64,000 nucleotides of DNA. Origin: Chlorokybus atmophyticus (Eukaryota > Streptophyta > Chlorokybophyceae > Chlorokybales > Chlorokybaceae). The notes below the pieces were generated by a model. It had not been told where the DNA came from, did no database searches, and was given only the letters and a program-made list of their open reading frames with translations. The position numbers were made by a program, and so were the translations under genes. Shown here piece after piece: positions 34,050-44,278 of the stretch; the stretch's first letter is position 1, and every line of letters begins with the position of its first letter. The stretch lies in assembly GCA_009103225.1 (NCBI GenBank), contig RHPI01003389.1, forward strand, positions 406,760 through 470,759. The letters are read 5' to 3'.

Positions 34050-35505
34050 AATCTCTTAAACCTGTTGCTGCAAGCCTTGCACCTTGAGCTCAACATCGCT
34101 TTCGGTTATGATTGCCGCACGCCTCTCAGATAGCGCCTGCTCAAGATGTTGGTCGTCGTGCTCCAGTGACTCCTTCTCCTTCTCAAGCATGGCAACCCGA
34201 GCGCTAAGCATCTCCTGTTGCTTCCCAAAGCGCTCCACATTTTGCTGCTGTTTTTAAAGGTGGTCGAGACGCTGTTTTTTTAATCACCAAACTTCACTTT
34301 TGCTTTGCGCTGCGCCTCCCGGTCTCTGCATACCACTGCTGAACCTTTTCGGCAGTTTTGTCGCGGGCAGCTAAGGTGTTTTGTAGTTACTGGTTTTGAG
34401 TTACCTCGTTGATCGCAACAGCCTCCAAATCAACCGCCTCTTCAGCAACAGGTGGTAAACGTGACTTGTGCGGTGGCAGGGGTTAGAGCGACCTCGGGTG
34501 CCTTTTCAATTGCAATATGTGGGTAGCGGGGTCACGCGCAATGGCTGTGAAGGGATTGACGTTGGGTTGATTGACCGGAGCAACAGATGTGGTTGCAGGA
34601 ATAAGAGGTGAGGCAGCATGACAAATGGGTGGGGCAGCGGGGTCATGCGCAGCAGGCGAAAGAGGTAGAGTAGCAGGAGCAGTAGGGTTGGGTCATGCGC
34701 AGCAGGAGAAAGAGGTGGGGCAGCAGAAGCGAGAGGTGTGGTGGCATTGTGGGAAGTGTCCTTGCAGACTTAAGAGGTGATAAAGTCTGAAGAAGTGGGA
34801 AGTGAATTGATACATCGGGACCAGGTGGGGGTTGAGGGATCGGATTGGCTGGGGATTGGAATGGGTGGAAGTAGGTGGAGTGCCGATTACTTGATTGAAT
34901 GGGGCGAAGGCAGCTTTAGCAGCTTCAATCTCCTCTACGAAAAGCGATACTGGCAGATTGTCCGCGATTTGAGCTAGCTGAGAGCCAGCCATCTGTGGCA
35001 TTGCTCAACAAGGCGTCAGCACTGCAAGCCTAGATTGCTAGACATCATGCACAAGGCGGACAAAGCAATGGGTGTTGAACACACGTTAGATGGGGAGGAG
35101 GAGGTAGGTAGGGTAGGAGGAGGAAGAGGGGGTGGAACCAAAAAGCTAGCAAATTGCAAGGTAGCGTCTACTTGTTTCTTGGTGACCTCGGGTAAGCGCG
35201 CTACACGCGATGGCGTGTTAGCAGCTTCCGCCAAGATGTCAAGAGGTGACGCTTGTGATAATTGAGGTATTTTGCAAGGGGGGAGCTTTGCAGCTGCCTA
35301 AGCTGCAGCATGCTGCAGCATAGTATGTACCTTAATGTACAATGAAGAGCAGCAAGAGATGCAGCGGGGATGGTGAGCGGATCATAAGCCAAAAGTAGTT
35401 CATCCCCTTTTTTCAGCGTAGCGATTGACACCACCTCTACAGCGTCCTCCCCAACATTGTCTACCGTAGCATACAGCCTGCAGTTGGTTGGGAACGTTAT
35501 AGGCT
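34050..35505 (-). pseudogene. Degenerate gene with SET-like C-terminal motif and coiled coil
   Basis: Minus strand, frame changes throughout. From 35490 down, PTNCRLYATVDN then VEVVSIATLKKGDELLLAYD resembles the C-terminal half of a SET domain (NC.l ... V.vvalrdI.kGeEll.dY). Next come AANTPSRVARLPEVTKKQVDATLQ with a proline-rich stretch (35.2-35.05 kb) and SQLAQIADNLPVSLFVEEIEAAKAAF (34.98-34.9 kb). A coiled coil follows (ARVAMLEKEKESLEHDDQHL, 34.24-34.06 kb). The 5' part is cut by a solo B LTR. The SET similarity is short and tentative; it could be host or transposon-derived. Confidence 0.35.
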
Positions 35506-35509
35506 ACAT

Positions 35510-35971
35510 TGCTAAGAACTAGTGTGCATGTACGCGCCCTACCTCATACATGCGCTCACACTAGGGGAACGACAATTGGAATAGCATGTCAACAACAAAG
35601 AGAAATATGTTTCCATTGTAGCTCCACCTGTATGCGCCACATACAGTGACTTATATACTAAACTAGTCAACACTAGAAAAGAATAGTCAACCCTAGTAAA
35701 AGTCAACTCTAGTCAACACTAGTCAACGGTCGCAGTCAACCATAGTCAACCCTAGTCAATGGTCACAATTAAGGTTGACCGTAACTCTCATAACTCCCGT
35801 AACTCCTGTTGACTGTAACTCCCATTGCGTAACCCCCGCACATGGACCAAGTAACATCAACAAGCTGACTATACTATAAGCATGCTATACTAGCAACCCT
35901 CATATGCTTAACCTTCAACATGTATTATAAGCATACTATACTAGCAAACCTCATATGCTTACCCTTCAACA
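35510..35971 (-). repeat. Solo LTR, family B, TSD TACAT
   Basis: 462 bp. On the plus strand it reads TGCTAAGAACTAGTGTGC...CCTTCAACA, antisense to the transcription-sense LTR at 49368. It is flanked by TACAT at 35505-35509 and 35972-35976. No internal sequence remains. Confidence 0.88.
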
Positions 35972-36006
35972 TACATGAACTCTAGCAGGAGTTTGTGTAG
36001 CCTGCA

Positions 36007-36235
36007 TGTTGAGAACTAGTGATGCGCTTAGTGTGTGTGTGTGTGTTTGCCTCTTACATACAAGTGTGCACACACTAAGGACAAGTGCAGCAAGCACGCC
36101 AACTATAAAGACAATGTGCGACCCATTGTAATAAGTAGTATACAGTGCCTTATGTAATATGCTACTAAGCACTAGTCAACTCTTATCAACTCTGGTCAAA
36201 GTCAACACTAGTCAACACTCATTGTAATGGTCATA
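36007..36235 (-). repeat. Truncated LTR, family A
   Basis: Starts TGTTGAGAACTAGTGATGCG (U5 end) and breaks off inside the TTGAC-repeat part of U3. The U3 start is missing. Confidence 0.75.
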
Positions 36236-36468
36236 ACATGTCGTTCCATTCGGGGGGGTTCTGAGGCCCCCTGCAAAAGTTACAAGCAAGATAGCGATTT
36301 TGTAAATAATGGATTACAAATCCAACACTTTCATTCATCCAGCTCGCAATCTGATTTACTAAAGCAGCAGTTGCGAACACAGAAAAGTGCCCCACCGGGC
36401 TATAGCATCATCAGTGCAAGTGTACAGCTACTAGGCTGTCACAACAGCTACAGAGCTGCGCTACCAAA

Positions 36469-38011
36469 TCAGTGGCCGCCACGCCCTGCTGAGGGCTTAC
36501 GGCAATAGGCACGCAAGTGTCCCGGCTCCCCACAGTTGTAGCAGGTGCGGGCATCGCGCAGGCCCCCCGTAGATGCGGCCTGATACTGTATAAGCGCGGT
36601 CTTGGAACTGGTATGCCCCGCACCAGATGCATCAGATCCGGAGTAGCGGGGGGGGTACTGGCCCCGCCCCTTGTTGGGAGTGTAGGCCGCCTTCGCCTTG
36701 GGCTTGGGCTGCGCCGCAGCTGCCTCTTTGATTGCCTTCTTAAGGCGCTTTGCCTCTGCATCGTTCGTAGCTAGAGGGTCTCTCGTGAGCTCCTCCACCA
36801 CTTTCCAACTAGCTTGTTGGCCACTTCCACATGGTGGAACTGCGTGCACACCTCGTCCAATGCTGGTGCACAGAGCACATGTGAGCAACACTGGTTGCAG
36901 CGATTCATGCATAGGCTCAGAGCCATTGGGTTTAACGCCAGGCGCACCCGCATTGACATCACCATCTCCCACATGCAAATGTAATGGCAAACCTGTTGTG
37001 CCTTTTACCTTGCTATGAATAGTCATAATGTGAATACAGAGGTGGACATGCAAGGGTGTTAAGTGCGGGCCCTCCCCCCCGTACCGGACACGGGGGGAGG
37101 AGGAATGCGGAACAATGTATTTATATAGATGCCTCTACGTAGATAACAAGCCCGCACCTTCATAAGGCCGATGATGCACGCATGTGCATGTTCACATGAG
37201 TAAAGTCCGCACCCTCATGCGTGTCCTACATGTGTGCTCATGCAAATGACCATGCTTAACAAAGAATGAGCCCACCTTTCATGTTGTCTTTGCGGCCTTT
37301 GGCGAAGTGGGGATCCTCGGCGAGGTGAGAGGGCACACGGTCGAAGGAGGCCGCCGCCGAGGCAATGTAGGCCGCCACGTCGATGTGTTGCCGAGCCCGC
37401 TTTTTCATGTTCTCCTTCCAAGGGACCGCGAGATCGCTACAGCGAATGGCCAATGCCTCCGCACGAGCGTTCGGTGTGGTGAAGTCGCCTTTGTCGCGGC
37501 GAAGGATGCTCACGAGTAGCGGGTGGTTGGGCTCATTGACGGGCTCATCATGAGGGATGACGGGCGCCTTCCCACGCCTAAGACGCATGTTTTCCGCCTC
37601 CAACTCCTCCAACCTCCTCGCCATGGCCTCCGTGGGTGTCATGGACGGGGTGGAAGTGTTGGAGAGCGGGCTTGCCTCCCTCTTCTTACGCTTGTAAGTG
37701 ATGACGCGCGGGTCCTCATCATCCTCGTCCTCATCATTGTCACCATCACCCTCCTTGTTCACCTCCTCTTCTCCCACCTCCACGGGGGGGCGCACCTGTC
37801 TCTCCTCACTCGCCGCTCTTCTCTCCTCCTCCTCACTCAAGGTGTGGCGACGCGGACTTGTAGCCCGCGCCAACCTATTGGCGGCAAGCCTAGCCGCCTT
37901 GGCCGTGGCTTCCACGTCCTCTCCATCGCCACGGGCACTTTTTGACCGTGTGGTGGTCATGGAGGTCGATCGCCTATTCTTCCTCCTAACCACACTCGCC
38001 ACCCTCGCCAA
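36469..38011 (-). pseudogene. F1: gag-like zinc-knuckle protein of an unclassified retroelement
   Basis: Two coding blocks on the minus strand. Block 1 (38011-37256) starts MARVASVVRRKNRR. It is basic, then acidic, with a leucine-heptad stretch (MARRLEELEAENMRLRRG), and ends at an AAAG|GTGGGC donor-like site near 37278. Block 2 (about 36975-36469) has EELTRDPLATNDAEAKRLKK, a Lys/Pro-rich linker and a CCHC knuckle CYNCGEPGHLRAYC. A second, more decayed copy (F2) lies at 52502-54645 on the plus strand with the same order, so this is a repeated element. No polymerase is attached. The knuckle suggests a Gag; a DIRS-like origin is possible but unproved. Block joining by an intron is inferred. Confidence 0.55.
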
Positions 38012-38147
38012 GGATGGCGCCGCCGCGCTAGGGTTTCAAGCGACTAGACAAGGAGCTTGTGACTTACAACTCACCTGGTGAGTGCTTGTGCCCCCAAGAG
38101 CCCAAGGCACTAGGGGCACAAGAGTCTCAAAACTCATTAACGAGTTC

Positions 38148-38189
38148 TTGAGTTCATGGGCGCGCATTTCATGCGCTTCATGAACTCAA
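38148..38189. repeat. F1 5' terminal hairpin
   Basis: TTGAGTTCATG/CATGAACTCAA (38148-38158 and 38179-38189) enclose an inner GCGCAT/ATGCGC stem. A second stem (CTTGTGCCCC/GGGGCACAAG, about 38085-38122) lies between it and the gag-like ATG. F2 has the corresponding hairpin at 52504-52541, also about 140 bases upstream of its ATG. This marks the likely 5' boundary of the F element. Confidence 0.7.
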
Positions 38190-38482
38190 ATGACTACTGC
38201 ACCCTACACTCCTGAGCTAAATGGTGCTGTAGAGCGTCTTAACCGCACGCTTGTGAAGCGCGTGCGTGCCATGCTTACTGATACACAAAGCTTTGTGGGC
38301 CGAGGTATTTGTTACGGCCAACTAGATTGGCAACAGGTCACCTGCGAGCAACAAAGCCAAGACCCCGAAGTTGTTCTACGGCGAGAAGCCTGATGTGACG
38401 CACATGCGTGTATTTGGAGCCAAGGCGTATCCACATATCCCCAAGCAACTGAGGAGAAAGCTTGAGAATGTGAGGGAGACAG

Positions 38483-38833
38483 TGTTGAGAACTAGTGATG
38501 CGCCTAGTGTGTGAATATTTGCCTCCTACATACAAGTGTGCACACACTAAGGACAAGTGCAGCAAGCACGCCAATTATAGAGACAACGTGCGACCCACTG
38601 TATTAAGCAGTATACAGTGTCTTGTATACTATGCTACTAAGCACTAGTGAACACTAGTCAATGGTCAAAGTCAACGGTCAAAGTCAAAGTTGACCATGGT
38701 TGACCATAACTGCCGTAACTCCCGTAACTCTCATAACTCTCGTAACTCCCGTAACTATAAAGGTTAAGCTGATCGTACCAACTACATGTAGGCGCCACCT
38801 ATACATGTACTTTCAACAAGCTATAAGTTAATA
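38483..38833 (-). repeat. Solo LTR, family A, TSD GACAG
   Basis: 351 bp, antisense. The flanks GACAG (38478-38482 and 38834-38838) interrupt the copia-D integrase exactly within codons that read VRETG-IFVGY when the insert is skipped. This confirms both boundaries. Confidence 0.92.
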
Positions 38834-40227
38834 GACAGGCATCTTTGTGGGGTACGAGCCAAACTCCATGGCATACAGGATTTTGCTTGAAGACAGCAAA
38901 AAGATCGTGGTACGAAGGGATGTTATCTTTGACAAAACGAAGGTGGCGACTTCACCAACAACACCTTCTGCAACTATGGACATTGACATTGCTGATGAGC
39001 CAGATGTCATCATTGCACCACCTGGCAATGTGGAGGTCCCTGGCAATTCGCCACACCTTGAGGAGGACAAGATTGCACCTATGGATGAGCAAGAGAGGTG
39101 CTACCCTATGAGTAACGGAGCACCACCACTATTGTACCAAAAGTTTTAGGCCATGAGTGCTGAGACGATTGAGGAGAAGGATCCAAGCACCTACCATGAG
39201 GCCATTACAGCTTTTTATGCTGAGTTGTGGTGTAAGGCCATGGATGAGGAGATTGCTTCGCTACACGCTAACAAGACTTGGGTACTTGATCACGTTTTAA
39301 GGCGTCAAGCCAATACCTGTCAAGTGGGTTTACAAGATCAAGCGTGATGGCAAGGGCAACATTGAGCGCTACAAGGCGCGAAGTGTAGCAAAGGGCTTCC
39401 CACAAGAGTAGGGCATTGACTACAAGGAGGTGATTGCGCCTGCTAGTAAGCACACAACCTTTAGGGCACTGCTTGCAATGGTTGCTGTAGAGGACTTGGA
39501 GCTGCACCACTTAGACGTGAAGACTGCTTCTGTATGTGGAAAGATAGTTGAGCAGATCTACGTGCAGCAGCTTCAAGGTTACGAGGAGGGAGGCTCAAGC
39601 AAGGCTTGCTGGCTACACAAGGCTCTTTGTGAGCTTAGGCAAGCGCAAGAGTCTGGCATATACGGCTCAGCAAGGAGCTAGAGTATATGGGCGTCCAGCA
39701 ATCATTATCAGATTTTGGGCTCTTCATTAGCGAAGACGGCCAACTGTGGTTGCTGGTGTATGTGGATGACATGATCTTGGCATCACATGATATTGCTGCA
39801 ATGTCACACATCAAGGTGACACTACAATCTGCTTTTAAGATTTGGGATCTTGGCAATGCACGCCTGTTCCTCGGCATTGTCATCACCAAAGACAGAGTTG
39901 CAAGGACAATGAAGATCACTTAAAAGCACATGGTCTCAAATGTACTCAAGAAGTTCATGTTGCAAAGCGCCAAGGGCAAGGCAACACCACTGAGCGTGGG
40001 AGTACATCTACTCAAGGCACAAGACACTATTGCAGTGCTTGACAAGGCTACGTATCCATATAGTGAGCTAATTGGGAGGCGCATCTACTTGTCCATCAAC
40101 ACGAGGCCTAACATCGCACAAATTGTGGGAGTCTTGGCGAGACACATGTCAGCACCAACCATGGAGCACAAGATCGACTACAACCAACAGTTGCTGCATC
40201 AACCACTGAGGCCAAGTACATGGCGGC

Positions 40228-40584
40228 TGTTGAGAACTAGTGATGCGCCTAGTGTGTGTGTATTTGCCTCTTACATACAAGTGTGCACACACTAAAGACA
40301 AGTGCAGCAAGCACGCTAATTCTAGAGACAATGTGCGACCCATTGTATTAAGCAGTATACAGTGTCTTATATACTATGCTACTAAGCACTAGCCAACTCT
40401 GGTCAAAGTCAACACTAGTCAACACTAGTCAATGGTCAAAGTTAAAGTCGATTATGGTTGACCATAACTGCCGCAACTCCTGTAACTTGCGTAACTCCCA
40501 TAACTATAAAGGTTAAGCTGATCATACCAACTACATGTAGGCGCCGCCTATACATGTACTTTCAACAAGCTATAACATTTAACA
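40228..40584 (-). repeat. Family-A LTR, left, antisense
   Basis: 357 bp. Directly followed (plus strand) by CTCCCACGCGAGCAG, which on the minus strand is the purine-rich GTGGGAG preceding the LTR start, as at 61.6 kb. Confidence 0.88.
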
Positions 40585-41274
40585 CTCCCACGCGAGCAGC
40601 TTGACCTTGAACTCCAAGATCTTCTCGCAAGCTTACCCACATTAACTTACTCCTTTTAACACTCCCACGGATCTGTTGCTCCCACGCACTTGATGCTTGT
40701 CTCCATGACACCATATTTCTCCTCATGCTGCCAGCAGGACTATAAGGTTCCAATACTCCTTGTTTCCTCCTCATAGTTGTCGCATCAGGTTCCACCACGC
40801 CACGCCTGACCATGCTCAGGTGGTTTCGAAGACTCCCTCAATGGCAAACTATGCTATAAACTATACTGAGTTCTCTACCTTAGCAATGCTGTACCAGAGT
40901 GTAGGCCGTGCAAGGGTTGATCAGACCCTTTTACCAAGGAAAGCACCCCTCCCATCTTCTGTTAGCTAGCTATACAACTCAGTCCTTGCATGCCAAGTAA
41001 ATGAAGTGTTCTATCCAATACCCCACACCTGTGTGCTACAAAAAACAACTCCACAGCAATGCAACCTCTAATGTATGCAGCTCAACACCAGCAACTACGC
41101 ATAGGCTAGCAGTAACTCTCACAAACATTTGTGTCTGCGATCTCCGTCTACGCATGTCCTTCACGCGCCCTTGCAGTGGGAGAGGATGGACGAACACCAT
41201 CCACTGCAACTTTTTGAGGTCCTCACCAATGCTAGAAAGCAACAGCCACCGTGGCGTGCTCCTCCTTGGTTGCC

Positions 41275-41885
41275 GCATGGTGGATCCTCTTCTGGCACTC
41301 GCGAATGAAGTGGCCCTTCATCTTGCAGTCGTAACACTCTTTGTCACGTAATGGCTTCCCACCACCTGCTTTGCACCTGCTTCGTGTTGAGAAGATAAGG
41401 CAACAAGTGCGATAGGTTCTCCACCATTCTCTATCTCCTGAACATCCAACTTGCCTTCCACAGCTAGCAGCTCAGGCACTACATCAGCAAACTTCAATAC
41501 TACATCTGAGGACTTAAACACAGTCTCTAGCGTAGCAAAGCTCTCTTCTAAGCCAGCTATAACTGCCCAACCACATCACCTCCTCTTCCTTCACATCGTG
41601 GCCCACTGCTGCAAGGTCTTGCCAAAGCTCCCGTGCACGCGAGATGTACTTTTGAATTGGCTCCTTGTGCTCCATCATCAGAAGTGTCAGCTTGCATCTC
41701 AGTTGCAACTTGCGCGAGTTGCTGTAGGCCTTGAAGAGGGTGTCGAAGACCTCCCACGCCACACGTCCAGTCTTGCAATCCGCAATACGAGGGAGATGGA
41801 AGTCTTTGTCGTGCAAGCCTATCAGCGCAAAAGCTGACTGTGAGTTCTTTGTCCAGGTACCAGCGTTACCTGTTCTGGGCCGCAA
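41275..41885 (-). pseudogene. Family-A copia-type gag remnant
   Basis: UBN2-type copia Gag: HDKDFHLPRIADCKTG, SNSRKLQLRCKLTLLMMEHK and SRARELWQDLAAVGHDV, then a frame change. Further on are SSDVVLKFADVVPELL and an intact zinc knuckle (CYDCKMKGHFIREC, 41349-41293). It is homologous to the gag at 59960-61010. The N-terminus and leader are missing. Confidence 0.82.
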
Positions 41886-41901
41886 TGATGTGGAGGAGGA
41901 G

Positions 41902-42282
41902 TATTAAATGTTATAGCTTGTTAAATGTTATAGCTTATTGAAAGTACATGTATAGGCGGCGCCTACATGTAGTTGGTACGATCAGCTTAACCTTTATAGT
42001 TATGGGAGTTACGAGAGTTACGGGAGTTACGGGAGTTATGGTCAACCACGATCAACTTGGACTTTGACCATTGACTGGTGTTGACTAGTGTTGACTTTGA
42101 CCGGAGTTGACTAGAGTTGACTAGAGCTTAGTAGCATAGTATATAAGACACTGTTTACTGCTTAATACAGCGGGTCGCACATTGTCTCTATAATTGGCGT
42201 GCTTGCTGCACTTGTCCTTATTGTGTGCACTTGTATGTAAGTGGCAAATACACACACACTAGGCGCATCACTAGTTCTCAAC
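41902..42282 (+). repeat. Family-A LTR, right, sense (inverted relative to its partner)
   Basis: About 381 bp including a 19-bp tandem duplication of its first bases. It is preceded by purine-rich GATGTGGAGGAGGAG. A TATATAAG box lies near 42140. It ends TAGTTCTCAACA. Confidence 0.88.
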
Positions 42283-42605
42283 AGCGGCTTCATCTGCGGT
42301 GAAGGAAGCATTATGGCTTTGCAAGTTGGTCACTAATTTGTGACATGCATTGAGCTGTGTTACAATTGTGTGTGACAACCAGCGAGCGCTTAAGTTAAGC
42401 ATGCACCCCATCACATCTGCTAGGTCGGAGCATATCAGCATCATGCACCACTTGGTGAGAGGAAGAGCTCGAGGCGAGGTAGAGTTCAGGTACTGCAGCA
42501 CGGAGGCATGCTCGCGGACTGCATGACTAAACCACTACCACCAACCAAGTTCCAGACTTGTTGCATAGGGCTCGGAGTTGAAGGCTAAAAAGGCTCGTGC
42601 GGGAC

Positions 42606-42959
42606 TGTTAAAGGTACATTATTAGGCGCCTTAGCTAAATATCTACGATTATCTTCACCTTGAGAGTTACGGTCAGTTGTCATTATAGGAGTTACAGTCC
42701 ACTATGGTTATCATTGACTTTGACCTTTGACTTTGACTTTGACTTTGTTTATGACCTTTGACTTTGACTTTGACTTTGACTTTGATCGTTGACTAGTGTT
42801 GACTAGTGTTTACGTTGACTAGCATTAACTAGTGTTGACTAGCACTCGCTAGTGTACCACATAAGATATTGTATGTTGTGCAATACAGGAAGATCCACTC
42901 TGCTCTGTTACCAACACCACACTTGTGCTTGTTATTATTACTACTGTGCAATCTCAATA
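42606..42959 (+). repeat. Copia-D 3' LTR, family C
   Basis: 354 bp, sense. TGTTAAAGGTAC start, TTGACTTTGACC-type tandem repeats, end CTCAATA (CA mutated to TA). Related to the copia-E LTRs. Confidence 0.85.
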
Positions 42960-42970
42960 GATGCACCTAC
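42960..42970 (-). repeat. Small piece of a family-A LTR left of gypsy-B
   Basis: GATGCACCTAC is the part of an antisense A LTR adjacent to copia-D. The rest continues at 49022 after gypsy-B. Copia-D probably landed in this LTR, removing or displacing its first 13 bases. Confidence 0.6.
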
Positions 42971-43309
42971 TGTAAGGAGAGGGGGTGCTACCTCCTCCCT
43001 TTAATCCCCTACCCCAACACCACCACCAGCCACGCCGACCACACCGCCGCCGCTGGGGGCAACTGCCGAAGCAGAAGATCCCCTGGCTATGGCGGCTGCT
43101 GCGTTAGCAGTGCCGCCATACAGCTGATATCGACATGAGACTCATGTCTCATGTCGATATCAGTGTTACAGTTAAGTAACACTACATTAGGGCCTTATCA
43201 CTAGGTTAACGGCCCTAATACGGCTTAATTGGCTGTATATACCCGTTGGGACCCTTATTTAATCCTAAATAAGGGCGGGGAACCTCTATAGAGGTAGCAC
43301 TCCGTTACA
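42971..43309 (-). repeat. Gypsy-B 3' LTR
   Basis: 339 bp. The internal stem-loops of the gypsy-A LTR are present. Confidence 0.95.
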
Positions 43310-43432
43310 TTCCCCCTCACTTAGGTTTTAATGTCCTCATTGAAGGGTTAGCAAAGCCCCACCATGAGCACCGAGAACCAAAGCAGTGAGAGAACCATGG
43401 CCGAAGCGGTAAAGATGTCTGCCAGCACCCTT

Positions 43433-44242
43433 TTACCGTCCGCGTGTGGACACAGCATTCCAGTACCCCCGAAGAATCTCTTGGCAGTTGGTAAGATTCC
43501 TTTCGGGCTCCCACGTGTTGTGCTCAACACCATACCCTTTCCATTTCACCAAGTAAGACGGCGCGCGTCCGCGTCGAAGCTTACGGTGACTCAGGATTGC
43601 TTCCACCTCATACTCGAAAGTATCATCGCCATCCACTGCAACAAAGGGTGGAGGAGGTTGAACCCGACCGTCAGAACGGTATGGTTTCAGTACACTCACG
43701 TGAAACACATTGTGAATGCGTATCGACTTTGGCAAGTTCAAACGATACGCGTGAGTGCCGACCCGATCAATTATTTTAAAAGGGCCTATCCAGCGTGGGA
43801 AAAACTTGCGGGTACCCACTCCCTTGATGGATACGTTTTTGGTACTTAAAAGCACCGAACAGCCCACATCGTAGTTGGCCTCTCTACGATGCGCATCAGC
43901 TTGGGCTTTTTGTCTGTCTTGCGCTGCGCGCAGACAGTCTTTTGCCAACGCTAACCTATCCTGCATGGCCGAGGCCATCTCGCGCGCTGCAGGTACGCGA
44001 GTCACGTCAGTAGCGGGCAACTTAATGTTCGCAGGACTCAGTGGATGCACTCCGTAATTCAAGAAGAATGGAGTCTCCTGCACACTCTCTTGCCATGCAT
44101 TATTAATCGCAAACTCAGCCATTGGGAGATAAATATCCCAATCATTCTGATTCGGGCTCACATAATGCCGGATGGTTTCCTTAATCACTTGATTGGCGCG
44201 TTCTGTCTGACCATCCGTCTGTGGATGGTAAGCAGTGCTCAT
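43433..44242 (-). pseudogene. Gypsy-B integrase end plus chromodomain (open block)
   Basis: A 269-codon open block from the integrase core (AYHPQTDGQTERANQ) through KFFPRWIGPFKI to the chromodomain (YLVKWKGYGVEHNTWEPE). It contains the two bases missing in copy A. It is severed from the rest of pol by the TGA at 44279-44281. Confidence 0.93.
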
Positions 44243-44278
44243 GTTCTGCTGAATGTGTAAGAAGCTGCATAGCGACTT

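Larger units (their letters stand above)
40228..42282 (-). mobile_element. Gag-only family-A element with inverted LTRs, TSD GCGGC
   Basis: Left LTR 40228-40584 is antisense (TGTTGAG...TTTAACA). A non-coding spacer follows (40585-41274), then a minus-strand copia-type gag remnant (41275-41885). The right LTR 41902-42282 reads in the opposite, sense direction (TATTAAATG...CTCAACA). The whole insert is bounded by GCGGC (40223-40227 and 42283-42287). Removing it restores the copia-D RNase H reading YMAA-SSAVKEALW. Both outer ends are therefore U5 ends. No pol is present. Compare the conventional A element at 59626-62010. Confidence 0.85.
38190..42959 (+). mobile_element. Copia-D: decayed Ty1/copia retrotransposon, 5'-truncated
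   Basis: Plus-strand pol in order. Integrase (TTAPYTPELNGAVERLNRTL, 38190-38480) is followed by GYEPNSMAYRILLED (38.85 kb). RT pieces are HANKTWVL, KGFPQE-stop-GIDYKE and LELHHLDVKTASV (39.2-39.7 kb), then YVDDMILAS (39.76 kb). RNase H is at 40.1-40.22 kb (TTEAKYMAA) and continues at 42.28-42.6 kb (SSAVKEALWLCKL; HPITSARSEHISIMHH). A C-family 3' LTR closes it. The left end abuts the F1 hairpin, so gag, protease and the 5' LTR are missing. Insertions inside: a solo A LTR (38483-38833) and the inverted-LTR A element (40228-42282). Several stops and frame changes show it is inactive. Confidence 0.85.

Noticed and set aside
38190-42600. Copia-D and the minus-strand gag at 41.3-41.9 kb as one element
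   Set aside because: They are on opposite strands. The gag lies inside the insert bounded by GCGGC duplications, so it belongs to the inserted A element.
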